From contig JANMVX010000102.1 of the NCBI GenBank assembly GCA_031393505.1, positions 1-64,000 of the forward strand: a stretch of DNA of 64,000 nt, written 5' to 3'. Under the pieces are notes generated by a model. The model was not told the DNA's origin. It was given only the letters and a program-made list of their open reading frames with translations, and did not search any database. The DNA comes from JANYHF01 sp031393505 (GTDB lineage: Bacteria > Pseudomonadota > Alphaproteobacteria > Rhizobiales > Hyphomicrobiaceae). Every line of letters starts with the position of its first letter. Within the stretch, counting starts at the first letter, position 1. Position numbers and translations under genes: made by a program. Shown here piece by piece: positions 30,801-39,500 of this stretch.

Positions 30801-33437
30801 GAAATCCGTTGTAATGGAGCGCAGCCGTCCTATCAGCGTTGCTCCCGGACGGGTGGCAGCCGCTCCGTTCAGCACCGTGATGAGCGCCGGCGTCATGATG
30901 ATCGCGAGCATCATCAGTGTCCAGACGGACGCCGCATGGAAGGGCAGCAGCCAGCCCGCCAGGAGGGCCGCGACGCTCAAGGGCGCCGTCATAGAGCGGC
31001 GTAGATTGTCGATCATCTTCCAGCGCCCGATCAACGGAATGCCGCTCCGTTGCGGATCTGTGCCGGAACCGGCTGGCATCTTTCCCAGCAACCATGGTAA
31101 CAGTTGCCAGTCGCCGCGCGTCCAGCGATGCTGGCGCATGGCAGAACTGTCGTAGCGGGCTGGAAACTCTTCGATCACCTCAATATCGGAGACAAAGCCG
31201 GCGCGCGCGAACACGCCCTCGAAGAGATCGTGGCTGAGCAGCGATCCCTCCGGCACGCGTCCGGCCAGCGCGCGCTCGAAGGCGTCGACATCATAGATGC
31301 CCTTTCCCGCGAACGAACCCTCGTCGCACAGATCCTGATAGACGTCCGATACCGCGGCCACATAAGGATCGATGCCGCTTTCGGCCGAGAACACGCGTTG
31401 GAACAGTGATCCGGCCTCGCCCACCGGGAGGGAGGGCGTGACGCGCGGTTGCAGGACGCCGTAGCCTGCGACGATCCGACCGGCGCCAGCATCGTAGCGC
31501 GGCGCATTCAGAGGATGCGCCATCTTGCCGATCAGCTTACGGACGGTGTCGCGCGGCAGCCGGGTATCGGCATCGAGGGTGATGACATAGCGGATGCCTT
31601 GCGGAGGGTTGGGCAATACTCCGCGCAAAGACATAAATCGCGTGTCGCTGGCGCCGCGCAGCAGCCGGTTCAGTTCGTGCAGTTTGCCGCGCTTGCGCTC
31701 CCAGCCGATCCAACTCGCCTCGCTCGCGCTCCAGCTGCGGGGCCGGTGCAGCAAATGAAATCGCGGACCCGCTGCGCCCGCAGGGTAGCGCGCGTTGAGA
31801 CCGGCGACGCCGGCGATCGCAGCATCCAGCAGTGCAGCGTCGTCCGGCATGGTTTGGCTCTGCGCATCAGGCCAATCGGACAACAGCGCAAAGTAAACTT
31901 CGCCGTCAGGACTGGCGAGGTCATGGACCTCCAGGGTCTCGACATGCTCGGCGACGCTTTTGAGCGACGTCAGCAACACCGGCACCGCAACCAGTGTCCG
32001 CAGTTCAGGCGGGATCGGTCCTTTCAACTCAAGCGCTGGCAGCGGACTGGGACCGAACAGGCGCACCACCAGGACGTTGGCGAGTGCGACGCCAGACTCC
32101 GAGATGGGAATGGCGGCGAGGCACGCCAGGGCGACCAGCCAGGGCCACTCCACGCCGCGTGCGGACAGGATGGCCATCGCGACACTGAGAAAGCACGCGG
32201 TGAAGACGGTAATACTGCCCGCGTAACCCCCGATGCCGAACCAGCGCATGGAGCGTTTGACGCGGTCGATCAGTTTGGGGTGGAACGCGATACTGTGTTC
32301 AAAGGCGCGCCGCCCGCCGCCGGCCAGCACATACTCCGGACCGCGCTGGACGGCCGCAGCTTCGCTGAGAGCCCGGTGGGCAATGTCACTCTCGGCTAGG
32401 CCGGACCCGCGCGCGAGATCTTCGACCGCGTTGCGGTAGAGATTGCGCGTGGCGAAATCAACTAGGAAAAACGCCGGATCGGTGGACAACACCTTGTCGA
32501 CAGGGCTGACGCTTTCAAAGACGTCGGCCCAGTCGATGCTGGTTATCATCCGTAGGCTGTTTATGATATTGCTGATGGTGACGGTGGCCGCACCCTGCCG
32601 CAGATGTTCGTCAGCCACCACTGCATCGGGCGTCAGTCCGACCGCTGCAAGACGTTGGTCCAGCCATGTCAGCGCCGGAATGATACGGGCGTCCTGGTCC
32701 TGCAGACGTCGCAGCAGTTGGACCGCAAAAGGGGGCGACACGGCAGCCTGGTCCCAGTCCGCCAGGACGCTCGAGACCAGTTCGGGCGGATCGAGTCGCA
32801 CATCCAGCAGTCGATCGGCCAGAGCGTTGGCGGCGGCGCGATCCTGGCGGCTCTTGACAATCAGATCGGCCAGCCGGCGCAAATTCTCCAACAGCACAAT
32901 ACGCAGCGTGATGGAGGCAGCCCAGAGTTCGCCAATCGTGAGAACCTGCACCTCCTGGTAAGCAACGATGAAACGCCGCAACATTTCGACGTCGAACAGG
33001 CTATCCGTATGCGCTACAAACGCCCAGGCGATACCGAACACGCGCGGATAGCCGGCGAACGGCCCATCGGACAGTTTTGGCAACTGCTTGTAGTAGCCGG
33101 GCGGCAGATCGGAACGAACCTCCAGGAATTGCGCCTCGACCAGATGGTAGTTGTCGATCAGCCACTCGGCCGCGGGCGTGATGGCGCCACCTGTCTCAGC
33201 GGACTTGGAGATGGAGAGATAGGCGTTAAGCAGCGTCGCGCCGTTATCGGCGAGGCGGTTCGCCAATGGCAGTACAGGGGCAATTTGGGCGTCGACCGCT
33301 TGAGCGGCGGCCAAGCTTCGTGCATGCGCCTCAAGCCGCTCGACGCCAAACAGTTCTTCGCGAATAATATCGCGGCTATCCCAAAGCGAGCGTGCCGGTT
33401 TGGTCAGCACTGAACGTTTGTCAAACTCAAGCAGCAA
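24828..33437 (-). CDS. ndvB: Cyclic beta-1,2-glucan synthase (NdvB/ChvB type)
   Basis: A 2869-residue inner-membrane enzyme, the usual length for Cgs/NdvB. Several transmembrane helices lie at about 410-470 and 810-1000. The GT84 glycosyltransferase core has ITLDADTRLP (about 618-627, the metal-binding DxD) and MRQHRWTRGDWQ (about 770). A glycoamylase-like domain ends with AYMAHHHGMT (about 1490). Two carbohydrate-binding/GH94-type parts follow, with the phosphorylase-like catalytic region GTGDWNDGMNR (about 2549) and GIRENGGQYTHG (about 2700). The enzyme primes itself with UDP-glucose, elongates beta-1,2 chains, and cyclises them for osmoprotection and host interaction. The start appears to be a TTG at 33437 with AGGAGGG unusually close. 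A perfect EcfG promoter lies 50 bp upstream. Confidence 0.95.
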   Translation of the reverse strand: MLLEFDKRSVLTKPARSLWDSRDIIREELFGVERLEAHARSLAAAQAVDAQIAPVLPLANRLADNGATLLNAYLSISKSAETGGAITPAAEWLIDNYHLVEAQFLEVRSDLPPGYYKQLPKLSDGPFAGYPRVFGIAWAFVAHTDSLFDVEMLRRFIVAYQEVQVLTIGELWAASITLRIVLLENLRRLADLIVKSRQDRAAANALADRLLDVRLDPPELVSSVLADWDQAAVSPPFAVQLLRRLQDQDARIIPALTWLDQRLAAVGLTPDAVVADEHLRQGAATVTISNIINSLRMITSIDWADVFESVSPVDKVLSTDPAFFLVDFATRNLYRNAVEDLARGSGLAESDIAHRALSEAAAVQRGPEYVLAGGGRRAFEHSIAFHPKLIDRVKRSMRWFGIGGYAGSITVFTACFLSVAMAILSARGVEWPWLVALACLAAIPISESGVALANVLVVRLFGPSPLPALELKGPIPPELRTLVAVPVLLTSLKSVAEHVETLEVHDLASPDGEVYFALLSDWPDAQSQTMPDDAALLDAAIAGVAGLNARYPAGAAGPRFHLLHRPRSWSASEASWIGWERKRGKLHELNRLLRGASDTRFMSLRGVLPNPPQGIRYVITLDADTRLPRDTVRKLIGKMAHPLNAPRYDAGAGRIVAGYGVLQPRVTPSLPVGEAGSLFQRVFSAESGIDPYVAAVSDVYQDLCDEGSFAGKGIYDVDAFERALAGRVPEGSLLSHDLFEGVFARAGFVSDIEVIEEFPARYDSSAMRQHRWTRGDWQLLPWLLGKMPAGSGTDPQRSGIPLIGRWKMIDNLRRSMTAPLSVAALLAGWLLPFHAASVWTLMMLAIIMTPALITVLNGAAATRPGATLIGRLRSITTDFSFALTQSLFVVVLLADQAWLMADAIARTFYRLFVSRRNLLEWVSHAQTSVGAHSSLSKLARRMSGAIALGVLALVLAFVGDGTNWALALPFAALWIGSPALAYWSSLPPTVAGRPFAALWQAFPAVKRYASLSPLIEGQLPITATETTTLRLTARRTWRFFETFVTPNDNALPPDNFQEDPVAVLAHRTSPTNIGLYLLSAVSAHDFGWIGLGEALARIEVTLATLSRMERVRGHFYNWYDTQTLRPLDPRYISSVDSGNLAGHLIVLARAAREWRDRPSRPTPSIAGVRDAIDLGSAELHRMYPDDQQQQPEVISAFARSLDAFASKLVVNGGDASVGSPSLDELMIHARALADTVRGLPSTSKRSDHGDTVYWVDAARRTLESIQQDSDPTAASTLSIAERLTNIEAVARDMALAMEFGFLLDPQRKLLSIGYRVHEDELDANCYDLLASEARLASFVAIAKGDVPARHWFRLGRAVVLSARRAALISWSGSMFEYLMPSLAMRGPTGSLIEQTSRLIVRRQIDYGKSVGLPWGISESAYNVRDLELTYQYSNFGVPGLGLKRGLDANLVIAPYATALAAMVDPQAAVVNFEALATAGGLGRYGFYEALDYTPARLPVGETVAVVKAYMAHHHGMTIVAIANVLMDGRMRTRFHAEPLVQAAELLLQERPPRDVSVAEPLVSRTKTAARVRNFELPGGRKFTDASQATPATHLLSNGQYSVMLTSSGSGYSRWRDIAVTRWREDATADDWGSYHCLRDTATGTIWSAGLQPLGVEPDAMDITFNEDRAIFVRRDGALTTTLDVLVSGEDNAEVRHLTVTNDGDSERTIELTSYLELVLATQGADIAHPAFSKIFIQTDYLPELEALIATRRRRTSNEPEIWAAHLAVVTGQLVGPLQFETDRARFLGRNGCARKPAALLSERALSNSVGTVLDPVFALRHTVRIAPGGMARISYWTLVAATREALLDGIDKHRDGAAFTRAATLAWTQAQVQLHHIGIDPTTAALFQQLAGHLIYASPALRPSSDAILRGAGAQPGLWPLSISGDLPILLLRIADAEHLDLARQLLLAHEYCRMKTFSFDLVILNERSTSYVQDLQIDLEAMVRTSRSRRPASLAATAGGLFVVRADLMLPETRALLVSVARVVLVGQRGTLAEQLDRIPADPKRLPVRARRNAIHPPQAAPVIPKLEYFNGLGGFANDGRDYVVVLAPGRSTPAPWINVIANPTFGFQVSAEGAGFTWSAISRENQLTPWSNDPVRDRSGEVIFLRDEDTLETWSATAEPMRVAAATYVATHGRGYSRFEHSANEVAVTLEQFVPVADPVKISRLTLRNLSSRSRRISVTSYAEWVLGSSRSAAAAYVTTALDEATGALIARNPWSAGFASHVAFSDLGGRQSDWTADRREFIGRNGVLAAPLALATAAPLSGRVGAGLDPCAVLRAVIVLPPHAAVELRGLLGQAANIGEAQALIGKYRNADLTGVLADVEALWNEVLNRVHVTTPDRSMDIMLNGWLLYQTLACRVWARAAFYQASGAYGFRDQLQDGMALAGVRPDITRAHLLVAAGRQFIEGDVQHWWFPKTGMGTRSRITDDRAWLAFSAMHYADTSGDHAVFDQQVPFIEGQWLRDGEHDNLFTPMVSDRTATLYEHCAVALDASLALGPHGLPLIGTGDWNDGMNRVGEHGTGESVWLAWLHCASLTGFAAVAEARGQPERAVKWRAHVEALKAALDRDGWDGEWYRRGYYDDGTPLGSSSSEECQIDAIAQSWAVVSGAGDPARARSAMAAVERELILPDSQVNLLFKPPFDKTALEPGYIKGYPPGIRENGGQYTHGVLWSVVALAMLGDGDKAAELFALLNPINHARTEAEVNRYIVEPYVVAADVYAAPDHLGRGGWTWYTGSAGWMQRAGLEYILGFRVLAGALHLDPCIPKEWPGFDIRLKHGAARFDITIKNPNRVSRGIAQATLDGIAVAIRPLVIALADDGRTHRLEVTLG

Positions 33438-33486
33438 ACCCTCCTACGGCGCGCGCGACGCAATATATGCGGCAACTTCGTCGTAG

Positions 33487-33511
33487 AACGCGCAAGGAGA
33501 CGATTGGTTCC
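33487..33511 (-). promoter_or_regulatory. EcfG promoter of the cyclic glucan synthase gene
   Basis: Minus strand GGAAC (33511-33507), 16 nt, CGTT (33490-33487): perfect consensus, 50 bp before the TTG start at 33437 and inside the 143-bp gap after the giant gene's end. Confidence 0.88.
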
Positions 33512-33580
33512 ACGCCGCCGGAGCGGACCGCAGGAGAAAATCCCGCTGCCTGCACCGGCCATTATGTCAGGCTATCGCGG

Positions 33581-36500
33581 TCATCCGGCCAAGGCCCGCA
33601 GCAGGTCGCCAAACTGGTCGCCGCCGCGATGCAGGCGCTCGGCGTGCTGCCGCAGCTGATCGCTGAACAGCGGGACGATCTCGGACCGTTTGCCCTCCGC
33701 CAACGGTTGTATTTCTCCGGTACTGGTTTGGATGACAACATCGCGATCGATGATCGTGCCGTCGGACAGCGTGGCGGATATGTGCAACTCCAGCCTTTCA
33801 ACGTCCACCGGCCGCTCGCCCATCAGAACACGGCTGCCGGCGTGGTCGAGCCAAGCGGGCAGCGCCTGCCCATTAGCCATTTCCACGCTGTAGTCGACGA
33901 CATGGGCCTGGTTGCGAACGTCCGTGCTGGATAGGCGCAAGATGAGCGTTCGTTCGCGAACCAGGCTCTCGATCACCACCTGGGCTTCGCGGCCGGACGT
34001 TTGGTCCATAGCGAATGTGGAGCGCAACGAGAACCCGGTCAGCCCCTCCGGCTGCCACAGCACGGAACTGCGGGTGTCGCGGTCCTCGGTGGCGAAACCG
34101 GTACGCCAGAGCGGATGCACCTCGCGGGTTGTCAGGCCACCGCGGTCGATGCCGCCGAGACCACTGATCTGATTGGCCACCGCAACCACGATGCCTTGCG
34201 AGTTGAGGTCGCCGGCGAGGCTGTTGAGGGAGCCGGCGTCATTGACGGCGGCGACCACAGCTGGATCGGCCTTGAGCCCGATATTGGCCGGTGGGACTGC
34301 ATCCGGCGACGGCGGAACGATTGGCGCGGGGGCCGTGACATGAATGTTTTCGGTGACCAGCACGCGCGCCGTGGCGGTCGAGGTGCCGCCTTGGCCGTCG
34401 CTGATGGTGTAGGTGATGGTGGCGACGCCGACAAAGCCTGGCGCGGGAACGAAGGTCAGCGTGCCGTTCGGATTGATGGCCACCGTCCCGCTGTTGGTCG
34501 TCGCGGAAGTCACCGTGAGCGGGTCAGAATCGCTGCCGCCATCGTGATCGTTGGCAAGCACCGCAATGACGACTGGCTTGTCCGGCTCGGTGAAAGCCGT
34601 GTCGTCGGCAGCAACCGGGGGCGGGTTGGTGAAGGTGAAAGTGACGATGGTCGTGACTTTGCCGCCATGGCCATCGTCAGCCGTGACTTTGATGGGATAG
34701 ACGCCATCGTGGTTCGGCCCACCCGGCGATGCGTTGGCGCCCGGCGCGCCCGAGAACACGCCTGTAACGGGATTGAACACGATGCCCGGCGGCAGCGAGC
34801 CGGCCGGCACGCTGAACGTCAGCTTGTCGGTGGTGTCCGGATCATCGAACACTGCGGCGACGTTGACCGGCGCAATCGGCGTGCCGTCCTGGCCGCTCAC
34901 GGTCGGGATCACGTGATTGGGATCGGCGGGCGGCGTGCCGGGATGCGCGGGGTCAATGACGACAGGGGCGTCGTTCTGGCCCGTGATGGTGATGACCACC
35001 TTGGCGGTGGCGAAGCCGCCCTGACCGTCCGTGATCTGATAGGTGAAGCTGTCGGCGCCGATCTCTCCGGCGGCGAGTTTTAGGAATGCCCCGTTGGGCT
35101 TATAGTCGTAGGTGCCGTCGCTGTGCATGACGAGCAGCGCGCCGGAGGGCAATGTGACGGTGGCGTTAGACACCAACGGCTTGCCGTTCACCTGGCTGAC
35201 GGTAATCGGATCGGTATCGAGGCCGCCGTCGTGGTCGTTGGCGAGAACAGCACCGGACACCAAGGCGTCATGTTCGTTGGCCACCAGCACGTCGTTGACG
35301 GCCTCCGGCGGGGGATTGGCGATCTTGAACGTCACGATTGTTGTGGCGACGCCGCCGTGGCCATCGCTGGCCGTGACCAGGATATTGTATACGCCGTTGC
35401 CAAGCGGTCCGCCCTGCGATGCGCCGGCCGTAGGGGTTCCGGAGAATATGCCGGTGGCGGGATCGAATCTGATCCCGGGCGGCAGGACGCCTGACGGGAT
35501 CGACAGCGTCAGCGTATCGCCGCCATCGGGATCCTTGAACAGTTGGGCGACACTGACGTCGGTGATCGGCGTACCGTCGGCGGCCGTCTGAACCGGAACG
35601 ATATGGTTCGGATCGGCCGGCAGCGTGCCGGGATGGGCCGGATCGACGACGAGCGGGGAGTCATTCTGGCCCGTGATGGTGATGGTCGCCGTGGCGTCGG
35701 CGAAGCCGCCCTGGCCGTCCGTGATCTGATAGGTGAAACTGTCGGTAGCCGTCTGGCCCAAGCCCAGGTTGACGAATTTTCCGTTCGGATTATAGGTATA
35801 CGTGCCATCAGAGTTCATGACCAGCTTGGCGCCGGACGGCAGCAGGATCGTGCCGCCAGAGACAATGGCCGTGCTGTTAACTTTCGTCACCGACAGCGGA
35901 TCTTTGTCGCCGCCGCCGTCGTGATCGTTGGCGATGACGCTGCCGGGGGCCGCCGTATCATGCTCGTTGGCTGCGCCGATGTCGTCGACCGCGACTGGCG
36001 GCACGTTCTTGATCGTGAAGACGACCGTGGTCGTGATGGTTCCGCCGTGGCCATCATTGGCGGTGATGACGACGGGATAGATGCCATTGCCCAGCGGGCC
36101 GCCTTGCGAGGCGCCTGCGAGGGGCGCTCCGCCAAACGTGCCGGTCTGCGGATCGAAAGTGACGCCGGGCGGCAGCGAGGCCGCGGGAACTGAGAGAGCA
36201 ACTACGTCGCCCGTATCAGGATCCTTGAAGTAGGAACTGACGTCGATTGGCGTAACCGGCGCGCCATCGCTGCCCGATTGCGCTGGAATGATTGCGTTTG
36301 GATTGGCCGGCGGCAGGCCGGTGGCGGGATCGACGACGAAGGGCGTGTCGTTCTGGCCTTTCACGACGATGGAGACTATGGCGGTGTCGAACCCGCCCTG
36401 GCCGTCGCTGACCTGATAGGTGAAACTGTCGACGGCGGTTTGGCCCACGGCCAAGTTCAGGAATTTGCCGTTTGGATTGTAGGTGTACGTTCCGTTGCTC

Positions 36501-39500
36501 GCCATCGTGATCAGCGCGCCGGACGGCAGCGTGATCGTGCCCGCAGCGGGGATGGTCACGCCGTTGACTTGCGTCACATGCAGCGTATCGGCATCGGCGC
36601 CGCCGTCTTTGTCGTTGGTCAGGGCGTTGCCGGACGCGGTGCCGTGCTCCTGCACGGAATTGGCGTCATCTTTCGCGACCGGCGCAGGGTTCGATACATC
36701 GAACGTCACGATGGTCGTCACCTTCAAGCCGTTCAAGTCAGTCGCCGTGACCTTGACGAGGTAGATGCCGTCATGATTGGGACCGCCTCGCGAGGCCGAC
36801 GGCCCGAGCGTGCCGAAGAACGTGCCGGTGGTGGTATCGAAAGTTATGCCGGGCGGCAGCGAGGCGGTGGCGGCCGTAAAACTGAGTTTGTCGTTGGCGT
36901 CGGGATCGGCGAAGAATTGGCCGACCGTGAGCGAGACGATGGCGCTGCCATCGTTGCCGGGCTGGACCGGGACGACCTGATCCGTGGGGCCAACGGGTAC
37001 CCCCGGGTTGGCTGGATCGACCACCACGGGCGCGTCGTTCTGGCCGGTGATGGTAATCGCCACAGTCGCCGTCGAGAAGCCGCCCTGGCCGTCGGAAATC
37101 TGGTAGGTGAAACTGTCCGTGGTCTTCTGATTGAGCGCGAGGCCGTCGAAGGCGCCGTTGGGATTGTAAGTGTAGTCGCCGTTGGCCTGCATGGTCAGCA
37201 GGGCGCCAGATGGCAAGGCGATCGGTGTGCCAACCGCTGGCAGCGCGAAGCCATTGACGAGCGTGACGCTGAGCACGTCGGCGTCGCCGCCGCTGTCGTG
37301 GTCATTGGGCGTCACGACGTTGCCCGCGGTCGTGCCGTGTTCCAGCACCGAGGCCTTGTCATCGACGGCCAACGGCGGTGGATTGCTGACAGTGAAGTTG
37401 AACGTGGTGGAAACTGTGTTGCCGCCATTGTCGGTGGCTGTGAGTTTGACCACCCAGGGGCCGGTATGCTGCGAGGCATTCGGGCCGATGACGCCTTCAA
37501 TCGCGCCCGTCGCAGAATTGTAGCTGAGCCCATCAGGCAGGCCCGACGCCACGATGCTCAGAGTATCGTCCGGGTTAGGGTCCTTGAAGACGTTTTTGAG
37601 ATTGATGGAAACGGCGCTTCCATCGAGTGAGGACTGAGCGGGAACCGGCGCATTGACCACGGGCGGCAAGTCGGAGAACGGCACCGTGATGGTCAGCGTC
37701 GTCGAGGACGTTCCGCCATGGCCGTCGCTGATCGAATAGGTGACGCTGGTCGTGGCCTTGGTGCCTGCCAACAAACCATCGAACGCATGTTGGGTATCAA
37801 ACGTGTACGATCCATCGGCCTGGATGACGAACGAGCCGCCGTTGGAGCCTGTGATCGGCAGTCCAACGTTCGTTGCGACGCCATTGACCTCCGAAACTGT
37901 CAGCGCATCGTGCTCGGCGTCGGTATCGTTGCGAAGGACGCCGAGCGGGGCGACCACCGAGATGGAGGCACCTTCCGGTACCGCATTGACGTCGGCGTTG
38001 GCGACCGGATTGTCATTCTCGCCGGTGATGACGACTGTCACTGTCGCAGTCGAAAAGCCGCCTTGGCCGTCGCTGATCTGATAGGTGAACTTGTCAGCGA
38101 CGGTCTGACCGGCCTTCAGGTAGGCAAACGCTCCGTGCGGATCGTATTGATAGTTGCCAGAGGCATCCATCGTCAGCAGCGCGCCCGACGGCAGCACAAT
38201 GGCCCCGGTGGCCGGCAGGGCCGAGCCGTTGACTTGCGTGACGCTGAGCGGATCGCTATCGCCGCCGCCGTCCTTGTCATTGGTCAGAACATTACCCGTG
38301 GTGGTGGCGTGTTCTGCGACGGCGTTGCTGTCGGCGGCCGCAACGGGCGCCTGGTTGCCAATGGTGAAAGTTACCGTGGTCGTCACCTGCCCGCCATTGC
38401 CGTCGTCGGCCGTGACAACAACGTTGTAGACGCCATTCCCCAAGGGGCCGCCCTGCGATGCGCCGGAGCTTGGCGTGCCTTTGAAGGTACCGGTTGAGGG
38501 GTCGAACGTGATCCCCGGTGGCAGCGCCAACGGATCGACTGAGAGCGTGAGTGTGTCCGTCTTATCGGGATCTGCGAAGAAGGACTTTACTGACAACGGC
38601 GTAATGAGCGCGCCATCCGAACCCGATTGTGCGGGAACGACGGTGTTGGGATCAATCGGCGTTCCCGGATGCGCCGGATCGACAATTATCGGCGCCTCGT
38701 TCTGGCCATTGATGGTGATGGTGACCTTGGCCGTGGCCACGCCGCCCTGACCGTCGGAAATCTGATAGCTGAAAGTGTCGGTCGCCGTTTTGTTCAGCGC
38801 CAGGCCATTGAAGGCGCCGTTGGGGTCGTAGCTATACGTTCCATTGTCGTTCATGACCAGAAGCGCGCCCGACGGCAGCGTGATCGTCCCGCCCGTGGTG
38901 AAGCCCGCGCCATTGACCAGCGTGACCGTCAGTGGATCGCTGTCGGTGCCGCCGTCATGGTCGCTGCCAGTGATGACGTCGCCGGTGGTTGCGCCGTGTT
39001 CCAAGACGCTGTTCACGTCATTGATGGCCACGGGCGGCGGATTGCCGACATTGAAATTGAACGTGGACGTGGTTGTGCTGCCGCTGACGTCGGTCGCCGT
39101 CAGGGTGACGATCCAGGGACCATAGTGCTGTGAGGCATTGGCCGCCAGTGTGCCTTCGATAGCGCCGCTCAAAGGATTGTACGACAGCCCCGGTGGCAGA
39201 CCGGCCGCCGAGATCGTGACCACATCGCCGGGATTGGGATCGGCGAACACACCTGTGACAGGAATGGAGACCGGGTTGCCGTCCATCGAATTCTGGACCG
39301 GCACCGGTTGCATGACGACCGGCGGCAGATTTGTGTACGGCACGGAAATGGTAAGTGTCGTGGTGGACGTGCCGCCATGCCCGTCGCTGACGGTATAGCT
39401 GACGCTGGTCGAGGCTGATGCGCCGGGCGCCAGGCTGTCGAAGGCGTGGCCGGGATCGAACGTGTACGATCCATCGGCTGCAACCTTGAAGACGCCGCCA

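Noticed and set aside
33581..34350. RTX-type C-terminal secretion signal in the giant protein
   Set aside because: No GGxGxDxxx nonapeptides are present and no ABC transporter gene is nearby, so a standard RTX type I substrate is not supported.
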